From the NCBI RefSeq assembly GCF_017309385.1, contig NZ_JAFJMJ010000001.1:2976001-3040000 (forward strand): 64,000 nt of DNA, read 5' to 3'. The notes beneath the pieces were generated by a model. The model was not told the origin of the DNA. It saw nothing but the letters and a program-made list of their open reading frames with translations, and made no database searches. The position numbers were made by a program, and so were the translations under genes. Source of the DNA: Amycolatopsis sp. 195334CR (lineage in GTDB: Bacteria; Actinomycetota; Actinomycetes; Mycobacteriales; Pseudonocardiaceae). Every line of letters starts with the position of its first letter. Position 1 is the first letter of the stretch. Of the stretch, positions 55,328 through 64,000 are shown in pieces.

Positions 55328-55890
55328 CGGCGGTCGCCTTCGTCGGTGAGGAAGTCGTTGCCGGAGAAGTAGTCGTCGTCGTGGGCGTCTTCGGTGGGGC
55401 GGGCCGGGCGCGGGCGGCGCTCCGGGGCCGGGGCCGCGGGAGGGGGCGGCGTGGCGGCCGGCGCGGGCGCCGGGCTCTCGTGCTCCGCGACGAAGCGGCT
55501 GCCTTCGTCGGTCGGGGCGTAGCCGCCCTCGACGTAGTCGGTGGGCTCCGGCTCCGGGTAGGCGGCGTTCAGCTGTTCGATCAGCTCCGCCATGGTTTCG
55601 GTGCCCGCGATCGACGGCACGCCGCCCCGCATCGCCTCGGCGAGCTTGCTCTGCGCGGCCTGCATGGTGCGCATGATCTGCTGGTCCAGGTCCGCCTTGG
55701 CCCGCGCGATCGGCCCGATCTCCAGGCCGGTGAGGTTGCCGGCGTGGTTGACGGTGACCTTGATCTGGCCGTCCTTGCTGCGTTCGCTGACCGACACCGT
55801 CTCGATCTCCGCGCGCATCTGTTCCGCTTTGCGCTGCGTTTCCGCGAGTTTGGCCTCGAAATCGGCGAAGAGCTGGTCAGGGCTCGTCAC
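55324..55890 (-). CDS. YbaB/EbfC-family protein with acidic tail
   Basis: 188 residues. Residues about 5-95 are a YbaB/EbfC domain: a coiled first helix (DFEAKLAETQRKAEQMRAEI), then GQIKVTVNHAGNLTGLEIGP, and a second helix. The tail is Pro/Ala-rich and acidic (TEDAHDDDYFSGNDF). YbaB proteins bind DNA as dimers, but copies inside ESX operons are common in actinomycetes and may act as chaperones or adaptors. GTG 55890 is chosen for the GGGGAGG 7 nt upstream; GTG 55911 would add 7 residues. Confidence 0.82.
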   Translation of the reverse strand: MTSPDQLFADFEAKLAETQRKAEQMRAEIETVSVSERSKDGQIKVTVNHAGNLTGLEIGPIARAKADLDQQIMRTMQAAQSKLAEAMRGGVPSIAGTETMAELIEQLNAAYPEPEPTDYVEGGYAPTDEGSRFVAEHESPAPAPAATPPPPAAPAPERRPRPARPTEDAHDDDYFSGNDFLTDEGDRR

Positions 55891-55956
55891 GCGCGAACCT
55901 CCCCTGTTCACGTCCGTAGTCGTCCGGAGACCGAGTGTGGCATATCGGTTCGCGGC

Positions 55957-56715
55957 TCAGTGCAGGCTTGCGCCCAATGAGGCCACCTTTTCGCTCAGGC
56001 GGGTCCGGTCGCCCGGCAGCACCACGATGTGTTCGTTGCCGAGTGGTCCGCCGCTGGTCAACCCGACCCGTCCGGCGTCGATGTCGAGATAACTGAGGCC
56101 GACGGGTGCCTGGCGCCGATTGCCGCGGTGGTCCCACCTCGCCGCGTGCAGCAAGCCCGATCCGTATTCGGGCACGGAAAAGATCTCCTCGAGTTCTTTG
56201 GCTTCCGCGCTCCTCGAACGCTTTTCGTCGTAGATCCCGGAGACGCCGATTTGTTCCACCATTTCGTGCCGGGGCACGGTGAACGGGGTGAACTTCGCCG
56301 CCGGGAAGTCCGGCAGGTGGTCCACCAGCAGCGCCGCCGCGTTCTTGCCGCGGTACGGCTTGAGCCACACCCGCTCGTCCTGGTGCACGACCACCACCGC
56401 GGTCCGGTCGTGCCCGGCGACGAGGATTTCGTAGCTCTCGTCCCGGGTGCGGACGTGCGCGAAGTACTCGATCGGCGGGCGGTTGAGCAGGTGCAGGGTG
56501 TCCTCGAATTCGCCGGTGAGCCGCTTTCCCTTGCCCGTGACGAAACCGCATTCGCGCAGTTCTTCTTCGGCGGCCTTGTCCAGCCCGGCGGTGGCGGTCG
56601 GCGGCACATACCGCTCACCCCCGGCGAAAACCAGGTGCGGCTGGTCGTAACCGGTCCACCGCATGGCGGAGAGCAAGGTGTTCAGCGAAATCTCGGCGCG
56701 GTGCGCGATGACCAC
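55957..56715 (-). CDS. EspG-family ESX secretion chaperone
   Basis: 252 residues of the EspG type: N-terminal HRAEISLNTLLSAMRWTG, mid-region RDESYEILVAGHDRTAVVVV (about 91-110), LKPYRGKNAAALLVDHLPDF and a C-terminal GGPLGNEHIVVLPGDRT. EspG binds the tip of PE-PPE pairs in the cytosol and keeps them soluble for export. The gene lies 2 nt after the PPE-like gene, its expected client. GTG 56715 is the start. Confidence 0.84.
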   Translation of the reverse strand: MVIAHRAEISLNTLLSAMRWTGYDQPHLVFAGGERYVPPTATAGLDKAAEEELRECGFVTGKGKRLTGEFEDTLHLLNRPPIEYFAHVRTRDESYEILVAGHDRTAVVVVHQDERVWLKPYRGKNAAALLVDHLPDFPAAKFTPFTVPRHEMVEQIGVSGIYDEKRSRSAEAKELEEIFSVPEYGSGLLHAARWDHRGNRRQAPVGLSYLDIDAGRVGLTSGGPLGNEHIVVLPGDRTRLSEKVASLGASLH

Positions 56716-56717
56716 GA

Positions 56718-58031
56718 TCAGGTGGGCTTTCCGATTTCCCCGATGACGGGTGGTACGGGTTTTTCGCGGTCGCCGCCGAAGAGTTCGTCGGGGTCCGGGC
56801 CGAGGAGGTAGTCGGGGCGCTGGTGCTCCTTGTCCTCCTCGCCGCGGTTCGCGCCGGGGGTGGCGCCGCCGACCGGGGTGGTGCCGGGCCTGCCGTTGGC
56901 GCCTGCCGTGCCGGAGATGCCGCCGGGGCCGGTGGCGGTGCGGCCTGCGCCGCTGTTGGCGCCGGGGCCGCCAGTGGTGCCCGGTCCGCCGGGGCCGCCG
57001 GTGAGGCCCGGTCCGCCAGTGGTGCGCGGCCCGCCGGTGACGCCCGGTCCGCCGGTGGTGCCTGGTCCGCCAGTGGTGCCGGGCACGCCGTTGAGGCCCG
57101 GTCCGCCGATACGCCCCGGGGTATTGACCGGCCTACCGGTCGTGCCACCCGGCACGCGACCCGTTCCACCAATCGGCCCCCACGGACCGGTGCCGTTGTT
57201 ACCCGGACCGGTCTTGAAGCCTCCACCGATGGGCGGCGGTGTGGTCGTGTTGGTACCGCCGGAGTAGGGCAAGTTCGACGTGCCGTTGGACGACGGCGTC
57301 ACGGGAGACGGGTTGTAGGCCGCAGCCTTCGTACCGTCCGACGGCGCCGGTTGTTGCTGCTGCGAAACCGAGGACGGTGTCGGCCCACTCTGCACAGGCG
57401 CGTGGGACTGACTACCCCCCACCGTGTTCGGCGGCCCGCCGCCGGTGCCGCCGATGGGCCCGTTCGGCTGACCCCCGTTGGACGCGGGGGTCTCGCCCGC
57501 GAGCGAGATCGAGGCCCCGGGATCCACCAGCGGCGCGAAGGTGCTCGGCATCGTGTCGCCGTTCCCCATGCTCGACGCGTGGTACCCGGCGAAGGCGTCG
57601 ATGTTCTGCTGGCTCTTGGCCTGCCACTCGCCGACCTTGTTGTTGTAGCCGTCCCAGTTGCCGGTGGTGACCGCCGCGAACACATCGGCCGACGTCAGCT
57701 CCGGCTTGGTGGGCGGTACCGGGACCACGCTGTTCTTGACCGTGCCGAAGGCTGAGGTCTGGTCCTCCAGCGCACTACCAGCCTTGGCAAGCAGGGAGGC
57801 GTCCTCCAGAGAGGCCTTGGCGAGCGGCAGGGCGGCGTTGGCCGCGTTGGCCCCGGCCTCACCGGTCCAACCGGCCTGGATCTTGCCCGCGAGACTGGCG
57901 ATCTGCTGCGCGCGCTCGGAGAGGTTCGAGGTCAGGCCCGTGGCACTCTCCTGGGCGGCCACCAGCCAGTTCGTCCCGGGACCACCGTTGATCTGCTCAT
58001 AGATCTGCGACGCGTTGAGGGGCCCGTTCAT
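56718..58031 (-). CDS. PPE-like ESX substrate with Gly-Pro repeat tail
   Basis: 437 residues. The first 170 or so are helical with a PPE/WXG-type motif (AGKIQAGWTGEAGANAANAA, about 47-66). The rest is low complexity: Gly/Pro/Thr repeats such as GGPGTTGGPG, running from about 290 to 375, then an acidic end (DEEDKE-like EEDKEHQRPDYLLGPDPDEL). It is the probable partner of the 144-residue PE-like protein and the client of EspG. The start overlaps the lipoprotein stop by 1 nt. Confidence 0.8.
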   Translation of the reverse strand: MNGPLNASQIYEQINGGPGTNWLVAAQESATGLTSNLSERAQQIASLAGKIQAGWTGEAGANAANAALPLAKASLEDASLLAKAGSALEDQTSAFGTVKNSVVPVPPTKPELTSADVFAAVTTGNWDGYNNKVGEWQAKSQQNIDAFAGYHASSMGNGDTMPSTFAPLVDPGASISLAGETPASNGGQPNGPIGGTGGGPPNTVGGSQSHAPVQSGPTPSSVSQQQQPAPSDGTKAAAYNPSPVTPSSNGTSNLPYSGGTNTTTPPPIGGGFKTGPGNNGTGPWGPIGGTGRVPGGTTGRPVNTPGRIGGPGLNGVPGTTGGPGTTGGPGVTGGPRTTGGPGLTGGPGGPGTTGGPGANSGAGRTATGPGGISGTAGANGRPGTTPVGGATPGANRGEEDKEHQRPDYLLGPDPDELFGGDREKPVPPVIGEIGKPT

Positions 58032-58672
58032 CAGCTGACCCCCTGGATGTTGCCGATCACCATGTCCAGCACGTCCCTCGCGGCCTCACACGGGTTCTTC
58101 TTCCCCACGTTCTTCTCCGAAAGCGTCACGGTCACGTTCACGGTGGCCCGGTCGGAGGTACCGGCGACCACGTTGCACACGCCCTTGGCTGTTTCGTCCG
58201 TGCCGTTCCAGGCAACCGCCGGGTACCCACGCACGGGCGCCATCTCCTCGAAGAACTTGTACTGGCCGCCTTTGGCCCGGTAGAAGCCGCTCAGACCGAG
58301 GTCGGTGACCTTGGGGAACAAGACGCCGACGAACGCGCTCTGCGAGCCGTAGCTGTGCCAGGTGCAACCCGGCCCGGCGATGATGTCGCCGGATTCCTCG
58401 CGGCTTTCTTTGGTGTCCGAGCCAAGCAAGCCGTTGATCTGGGCGTCGGTGAGCGTCTCGCACGGCTGTGCTTCCGACTTGCTGATGTCGATCGGGCTGT
58501 CCACCTTCGGCGCGCCGAAAGCGGGAACGTCCGATGCGTCGGCCGACGGCGATGGCTCCATCGCGCCTGCCGTGGGCACGGTGGGTGCGCCGGGGACGTC
58601 CTTGCCCTCGCAGGCGCTGAGCAGGAGGACCAAGCCGGCTGCGCAGAGCAGGCTTCGAGTCGGTCGGCGCAT
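58031..58672 (-). CDS. DUF3558 lipoprotein
   Basis: 213 residues with a lipoprotein signal (LLCAAGLVLLLSACEGK, lipidated Cys about 21) and a DUF3558 domain: PCETLTDAQINGLLG (about 75-89), GPGCTWHSYG and a C-terminal NPCEAARDVLDMVIGNI. DUF3558 lipoproteins are frequent beside PPE/EspG genes in Pseudonocardiaceae. It is anchored outside the membrane; its role in export or at the cell surface is unknown. It starts with no gap after the PE-like gene. Confidence 0.85.
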   Translation of the reverse strand: MRRPTRSLLCAAGLVLLLSACEGKDVPGAPTVPTAGAMEPSPSADASDVPAFGAPKVDSPIDISKSEAQPCETLTDAQINGLLGSDTKESREESGDIIAGPGCTWHSYGSQSAFVGVLFPKVTDLGLSGFYRAKGGQYKFFEEMAPVRGYPAVAWNGTDETAKGVCNVVAGTSDRATVNVTVTLSEKNVGKKNPCEAARDVLDMVIGNIQGVS

Positions 58673-59107
58673 CTAGAGCGTGCCTCCTTGGTTGCTGATT
58701 TCAGCGCCCGCCTCGGTGTCCGCCTGGGCGTAGCTCCCGGCGGCGGTGCGGAACTTCTCGGCTTGGGACAGGCAGTACTCGATCCGGTCATCCAGGGCGC
58801 TCAGCAGGGTTTCGCCCGATTGGCGTACCAACTGGGCGTGGTCGCCCGAGGCGTACTCGGCACCGGGACCTTGGGCCTGCGCGAGGGTCCAGGCCTGCAT
58901 CTTGTCCCGTTTGTAGGCCGCTGCCAGGTCGTCCCATTCGCGGGCGATGGTGATGAGTTCGGCCGGTTCGAACGCGTAACCGCCGGCTGGGGCGGAGGCG
59001 GCGGAGTCCGCGGCCTTCGCCCAGTCGGCGATGTGGTCGAACCAGCTGCCACCGCCGTCCCCGCTGGTGGGCGGGGTGTACTGCGGTGACTGGTCGGGCG
59101 TGGTCAA
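58673..59107 (-). CDS. PE-like helical ESX substrate, first gene of the operon
   Basis: 144 residues: a Pro/Gly-rich N-terminus, then a helical hairpin (FEPAELITIAREWDDLAAAY; GETLLSALDDRIEYCLSQAE) ending SYAQADTEAG, which contains Y-x-x-x-D, the general ESX secretion motif. The TTG at 59107 is the start because GGGGAGGGG lies 3 nt upstream; a longer frame to 59155 has no ribosome site. It lacks a clear Pro-Glu at the N-terminus, so it is only PE-like. Confidence 0.75.
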   Translation of the reverse strand: MTTPDQSPQYTPPTSGDGGGSWFDHIADWAKAADSAASAPAGGYAFEPAELITIAREWDDLAAAYKRDKMQAWTLAQAQGPGAEYASGDHAQLVRQSGETLLSALDDRIEYCLSQAEKFRTAAGSYAQADTEAGAEISNQGGTL

Positions 59108-59183
59108 GGTCCCCTCCCCAAGGGCCGTTGCTCCGGGGCGACACCGAGTCGTCACGGAGGCACGCGCAGTGCACTACGCACCG

Positions 59184-59192
59184 AAGCTAGCA
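59184..59192 (-). promoter_or_regulatory. Putative extended -10 promoter of the ESX-substrate operon
   Basis: On the minus strand TGC-TAGCTT (TGn-TANNNT) lies at 59184-59192, with a weak -35 (GAACAA) 17 nt upstream. This would give a leader of about 70 nt before the TTG start. It is the best candidate in the 244-bp divergent gap, but not strong. Confidence 0.35.
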
Positions 59193-59351
59193 CGCGTCCG
59201 CGGAAGTTGTTCACCGTTCAGCCCGACCCGCGCGAACCGTGGTTTGTCGTGTTCGTCACCTGTGGCGAGTAGCGGGAGGCCACCGGCCGTACTACCCCAG
59301 CCATTAGGCTTGGGTGAACCCGTGACCCAGTGCTGAGAGGGCGGAGCCGAA

Positions 59352-60371
59352 GTGGCAGTGCGTGATGGCGCTATGGAGGACTTGCGCGCGGCCGTCGGTC
59401 TGCAGATCGCCGACGAGGGACTTCTGCGCGAGCTGGCCGGTGGCCTCAGTGACGTGGAGGCACTCCTGCGCGAAACCGTGCGTAGTGAGGTAAAGGCGGT
59501 CAACGACGCCGCGTCGCACCTGGTGGTGGCGGGGGGCAAGCGCTTCCGCCCGTTGTTCACGCTGCTCGCCTCGCAGTTCGGCGTCGGCGGCCGGGACGCG
59601 GTGGTGACCGCGGCGGCCGCGGTCGAGCTGGTCCACCTGGCGACGCTGTACCACGACGACGTGATGGACGAGGCGACCATGCGCCGCGGCGCGCAGAGCG
59701 TGAACGCCCGCTGGGACAACACCATCGCCATCCTCACCGGCGACTTCCTCTTCGCGCACGCCTCGCGGCTGGTCGCCGACCTCGGCACCGACGCCGCCCG
59801 GATCATCGCGGAGACCTTCGGCGAGCTGGTCACCGGTCAGATGCGCGAGACCGTCGGCCCGCTCGACGGCGAGGACCCGGTCGAGCACTACCTCTCGGTG
59901 ATCGCGCAGAAGACCGGTTCGCTGATCGCCACCGCCGGCCGGTTTGGCGGCATGCTGTCGAACGCGCCCGCCGAGCACATCGACGCGCTCCGCCGCTTCG
60001 GCGACATCATCGGCACCTCGTTCCAGATCTCCGACGACGTCATCGACATCGCGTCGGCCTCGGAGCAGTCGGGCAAGTCGCCGGGCACCGACCTGCGCGA
60101 GGGCGTGCGCACGCTGCCGATGCTCTACGCACTCGCCGACCCGGCCACCGACCCCCGACTGGTTGAACTGCTCTCCGGGCCGATCACCGAGGATCACCTG
60201 GTCGAGGAGGCGCTCGGGCTGCTCCGGGTCTCTTCCGGACTCGATCGGGCGAAGGACACGCTGGCCGACTACGCTCAGCGCGCGCGGGTCGAACTGGCTT
60301 CGCTCCCCGCGTCACCGGCGCGGGACGCCTGCGAGTCGGTCGCCGACTACCTGGTGGCCCGCACCGGCTGA
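59352..60371 (+). CDS. Polyprenyl diphosphate synthase
   Basis: 339 residues of the all-trans prenyl synthase family: AGGKRFRPLFTLLAS (about 60-74), first Asp motif LYHDDVMDEA (DDxxD, about 99-108) and second motif QISDDVIDI. It makes the isoprenoid tail precursor used by MenA. In mycobacteria the GrcC1 homologue follows menJ; here nuo and the ESX block separate them. GTG 59352 has GAGGGCGG 8 nt upstream, and TAGGCT at 59305-59310 is a possible -10. Chain length cannot be read reliably. Confidence 0.93.
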   Translation: MAVRDGAMEDLRAAVGLQIADEGLLRELAGGLSDVEALLRETVRSEVKAVNDAASHLVVAGGKRFRPLFTLLASQFGVGGRDAVVTAAAAVELVHLATLYHDDVMDEATMRRGAQSVNARWDNTIAILTGDFLFAHASRLVADLGTDAARIIAETFGELVTGQMRETVGPLDGEDPVEHYLSVIAQKTGSLIATAGRFGGMLSNAPAEHIDALRRFGDIIGTSFQISDDVIDIASASEQSGKSPGTDLREGVRTLPMLYALADPATDPRLVELLSGPITEDHLVEEALGLLRVSSGLDRAKDTLADYAQRARVELASLPASPARDACESVADYLVARTG

Positions 60372-60404
60372 GGGGTCCCCCGAAAGGGGCGTAAGGAAGG
60401 CTGC

Positions 60405-60434
60405 CCGGTCCCGTCACTCAACCGAGGGGACCGG
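60405..60434. terminator. 8-bp hairpin overlapping the ribosome-site region of the sunset-domain gene
   Basis: CCGGTCCC (60405-60412) pairs with GGGACCGG (60427-60434) around a 14-nt loop, ending at the edge of GGAAGGAGG (60433-60441). A smaller CCCC-GAAA-GGGG stem lies at 60378-60389. Together they may terminate the prenyl-synthase transcript or affect translation of the next gene. Confidence 0.4.
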
Positions 60435-60453
60435 AAGGAGGGACGCGGCGGAG

Positions 60454-61818
60454 ATGTCCATTTTCACGCAGGTCTGGCTGTGGAGCGTGGCGGCGTTCGC
60501 GATCGGGGTGCTGCTGACCGTTCTGCTGCTCGTCCTGCCCGCGCGCAAGCAGGTCAAGGAGCTGCAGCGACGGCTGACCGCCGCCGAGGCGGCGCCGCGC
60601 GAGGCGACCCGCCAGTTCACGCCGGAACCGAGGGCCGAACGCGAGCCGACGCGCACCTTCGACCCGGGGCCCGCCGCCGCGGCCACGGCGTACCAGCCCG
60701 CCTTCGAGCCGGAGGCACCACGCGGTTTCGAGTCCGAGGCGCCGCGGGGCTTCGAGTCCGAGCGGACGGAGGCTGTGGTGCCGACGCGCACGTTCGAGCC
60801 CGAGCCGCCGCGGGGCTTCGAACCGGCTGATCAGTCCCGTCAGACGTATGAGGCTGAGCAGGCCTACGCGGGACAGCAGGAGTTCGAGAGCGAGCGGACG
60901 TTCGAGCCCGAGCAGCCGTATGCCGCCGAGCGTCAGTACGAGGCCGAGCAGGAGTTCGGCGGTGACCGCCAGCACGAGGGCGAGCGCCAGTACGACGCCA
61001 GCCAGCCGTACGAGGGCGAGCAGTTCGAGGCCGAGCGCGGCAACAATGAGCCCGCCTACGACAACGGGCAACCCTACGAAGACGGGCAGGCCTACGCGAA
61101 CGAGTCGACCACCGCGTACCAGCCGGCGCTCGACCCCGAGCCCATCCAGTCCGACATCGAGCTGCGCCCGCACTACGAAGAAGAAGCCGAGCCCCACCAC
61201 GAGTCCGTGGAGCAGAGCTGGTTCTCCAGGGAACAGAAGGCCGAGGAGACCGTCTACTACAACGGCAGCGGCCTCCTCGACAAGGACGAAGACCGCCCCG
61301 GCAGCCTCTTCACCCCGGCGCCCGCCGAAGAAGAACCGCCCGCGTACGCCTTCAGCGACGAAGAAGCCGAGCCCTCCTACGAAGAGGAACTGGCCGCCGA
61401 GCGCACCCAGGTACTGCCCAAGCGCCAGCCCCGCCAGGCGCCGCCCGGGGGGTTCGATCCGCCCCAGCCGATCGAGCCGTCGGTCCGCCAGATCGAGCGT
61501 CGCGAACCGGCACTGGAACAGGGCCAGAACAGCGGTTCGCTCTTCGAGCCCGCCGGGACCAACGGCAGCATCCCCGAACCCCCGCCCGCGCGGGACTTCG
61601 TGCCGGAGACCTCGGTGCCGCTGGGACCGTTCGGCCCCGGCTCGGCCATGCCGAAACCGGGCGGCGGCCGCCCCTCCGACGACTTCACCGTCAAGGCCAG
61701 CGTGACCGCCCTCCGCTACTGCACCGAGGACTCCCCGCAGTTCCCGCGCATGGTCGCCGAGGTGTGGTTCCGCAGCGCGACCGACGCCGAGCGGGTCGGC
61801 TTCCGCCCGCTCGGCTGA
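60454..61818 (+). CDS. Membrane-anchored acidic repeat protein with C-terminal sunset domain (ArfC-like)
   Basis: 454 residues: one N-terminal membrane helix (about 8-30), a basic helical stretch and about 350 acidic, low-complexity residues with degenerate repeats (FEPEAPRGFESEAPRGFE, QYEAEQEFGG). It ends in a compact sunset-type domain, SVTALRYCTEDSPQFPRMVA then EVWFRSATDAERVGFRPLG. Sunset domains occur in ArfC-like envelope proteins. The inside/outside orientation is uncertain. GGAAGGAGGG lies 11 nt before the ATG. A second copy of the last codons (CGCCCGCTCGGCTGA) follows the stop at 61829-61843. Confidence 0.82.
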   Translation: MSIFTQVWLWSVAAFAIGVLLTVLLLVLPARKQVKELQRRLTAAEAAPREATRQFTPEPRAEREPTRTFDPGPAAAATAYQPAFEPEAPRGFESEAPRGFESERTEAVVPTRTFEPEPPRGFEPADQSRQTYEAEQAYAGQQEFESERTFEPEQPYAAERQYEAEQEFGGDRQHEGERQYDASQPYEGEQFEAERGNNEPAYDNGQPYEDGQAYANESTTAYQPALDPEPIQSDIELRPHYEEEAEPHHESVEQSWFSREQKAEETVYYNGSGLLDKDEDRPGSLFTPAPAEEEPPAYAFSDEEAEPSYEEELAAERTQVLPKRQPRQAPPGGFDPPQPIEPSVRQIERREPALEQGQNSGSLFEPAGTNGSIPEPPPARDFVPETSVPLGPFGPGSAMPKPGGGRPSDDFTVKASVTALRYCTEDSPQFPRMVAEVWFRSATDAERVGFRPLG

Positions 61819-61852
61819 CCGCCGAAGCGCCCGCTCGGCTGAGCCACCAGAA

Positions 61853-62913
61853 TCAGACGACCGTCCAGGTGTCCTTGCCGTGCAGCAGGGACTGCAGGTC
61901 CGGCTTCTTCGTCGCCGCGGCCTGCTCCACCTGGGTGCGGGCCTGGTCGTCGTAGGTCGGCCGGGAAACCTGGCGCAGGATGCCGATCGGCGTGTGGTTC
62001 AGGTTCTGGTCGCCGATCCGCGACAGCGCGAACGAGTACGAAGTGTCCTCAATGGACGGATCGTGCACGACCAGGTTGTCCTCGCCGATCTCGCTGACCT
62101 TGGCCACTTCGAGACCGCCCCAGCCGCCGCGCGTCACGCCGAACTCGTTCTCCGGCCCGAACCGGATCGGCTCACCGGCCTTCAGCGGGATCAGCCTGCG
62201 CTGCGCCTCGTCCTTGTCCTTGAGCACCTCGAACGCGCCGTCGTTGAAGATCGGGCAGTTCTGGTAGATCTCCACCAGCGCCGAACCGCGGTGCTCGGCC
62301 GCGGCCTGCAGCACCTCGGTCAGGCCCTTGCGGTCGGAGTCCAGCGCGCGGCCGACGAACGAGGCCTCCGCGCCGATCGCCAGCGACAGCGGGTTGAACG
62401 GGGTGTCCAGGCTGCCCATCGGGGTGGACTTGGTGACCATGCCCGGCCCGGAGGTGGGCGAGTACTGGCCCTTGGTCAGCCCGTAGATCCGGTTGTTGAA
62501 CAGCAGGATCTTCAGGTTCACGTTGCGGCGCAGGGCGTGGATCAGGTGGTTGCCGCCGATGGACAGCGCGTCGCCGTCCCCGGTCACCACCCACACCGAC
62601 AGGTCCGGCCGGGTGGTGGCCAGCCCGGTGGCGATGGCGGGCGCGCGCCCGTGGATCGAGTGCATGCCGTAGGTGTTCAGGTAGTACGGGAAGCGCGACG
62701 AGCAGCCGATGCCCGAGATGAACACGATGTTCTCGCGCTTGAGGCCCAGCGTCGGCAGGAACGACTGCACGGCGTTGAGCACCACGTAGTCACCGCAGCC
62801 GGGGCACCAGCGGACTTCCTGGTCGCTCTTGTAGTCCTTGGCCTTCTGCGGCTCGTCGGTGGTCGGCACGCCGTCGAGGCCGCCGAGCGTGGGCAGGCCC
62901 AGATCGATCGCGG

Positions 62914-62917
<4 letters not shown>
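61853..62917 (-). CDS. korB: 2-Oxoacid:ferredoxin oxidoreductase, beta subunit
   Basis: 354 residues. It carries thiamine diphosphate and a 4Fe-4S cluster: VRWCPGCGDYVVLNA (Cys 38 and 41), GIGCSSRFPYYLNTYG and the ThDP loop VTGDGDALSIGGNH ... NNRIYGLTKGQYSP. With KorA it decarboxylates 2-oxoglutarate to succinyl-CoA while reducing ferredoxin. The ATG at 62917 overlaps the korA stop by 4 nt. Substrate choice (2-oxoglutarate over pyruvate) follows similarity to the actinobacterial pair and is not proven. Confidence 0.94.

Positions 62918-64000
<1,083 letters not shown>

Noticed and set aside
56750..57267. Plus-strand Arg- and Pro-rich frames over the PPE-like gene
   Set aside because: They are mirror images of the Gly-Pro repeats on the coding minus strand and interrupt the overlapping gene chain.
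61829..61843. Repeated CGCCCGCTCGGCTGA after the sunset-domain stop as a frameshifted gene end
   Set aside because: The first stop is in frame with an intact domain; the second copy is only a short duplication in the 34-nt gap before convergent korB.

Overview
The window is about 64 kb of very GC-rich DNA with strong G/C at third codon positions, many GTG (and some TTG) starts and closely packed genes. Gene order and protein sequences point to an actinomycete of the Pseudonocardiaceae, Amycolatopsis-like. Much of the window follows the hem / ccs / men / mgtA / menG / menJ / polyprenyl-synthase order that I remember from Mycobacterium tuberculosis (about Rv0510 to Rv0562). A 14-gene NADH dehydrogenase operon and a type VII secretion (ESX) substrate operon sit inside that order. 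No tRNA, rRNA, CRISPR array, insertion sequence or phage gene was recognised.

Layout. 1-3660: haem synthesis (hemC, a SUMT-hemD fusion, hemB) with two strong hairpins before hemB. 3688-8184: three small membrane proteins of unknown role, then a MacA/MacB-type ABC exporter with a small tail protein. 8220-14114: hemL, a histidine phosphatase and a System II cytochrome c maturation set (TlpA/ResA-like, ccdA, resB, ccsB). 14180-18087: a MinD/EspI-like ATPase, a 62-residue membrane protein, bldC, an Lrp regulator, a DUF4229 protein and a Cds1-like PLP enzyme. 18084-24019: menaquinone genes menA, menE, menB and menD plus a secreted protein. 24091-32290: pxpA, a secreted M1 peptidase, a DUF3592 protein, an inositol-phosphatase-like enzyme, two GT4 glycosyltransferases, menG and a menJ-type reductase. 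32291-48456: a 402-bp regulatory region, then nuoA-nuoN. 48519-51161: an ECF sigma factor, its membrane partner and a secreted serine hydrolase. 51214-59107: a ten-gene minus-strand operon of ESX substrates and helpers with no ESX export machinery. 59352-64000: a polyprenyl diphosphate synthase, a sunset-domain protein and korAB (korA is cut by the window edge).

How it fits together. Most of the window builds the respiratory chain: haem, covalent c-type cytochromes, menaquinone (ring, tail, methylation and tail saturation) and complex I, which passes electrons to that menaquinone. The nuo leader carries two near-perfect Rex-type operators, which would tie complex I to the NADH/NAD+ ratio. In Streptomyces rex lies next to hemACD, so the regulator may be encoded just left of this window.

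Non-coding structure of note: (1) three copies of a perfect 24-27 bp palindrome at gene ends at about 19.0, 24.0 and 48.5 kb; (2) TANNNT boxes 6-8 nt before start codons, suggesting many leaderless transcripts; (3) a recurring interrupted palindrome, GTCCANNNTGGAC, inside genes. The least explained gene block is the orphan ESX-substrate operon with its duplicated EspC/WXG pair around a PH-like membrane protein.
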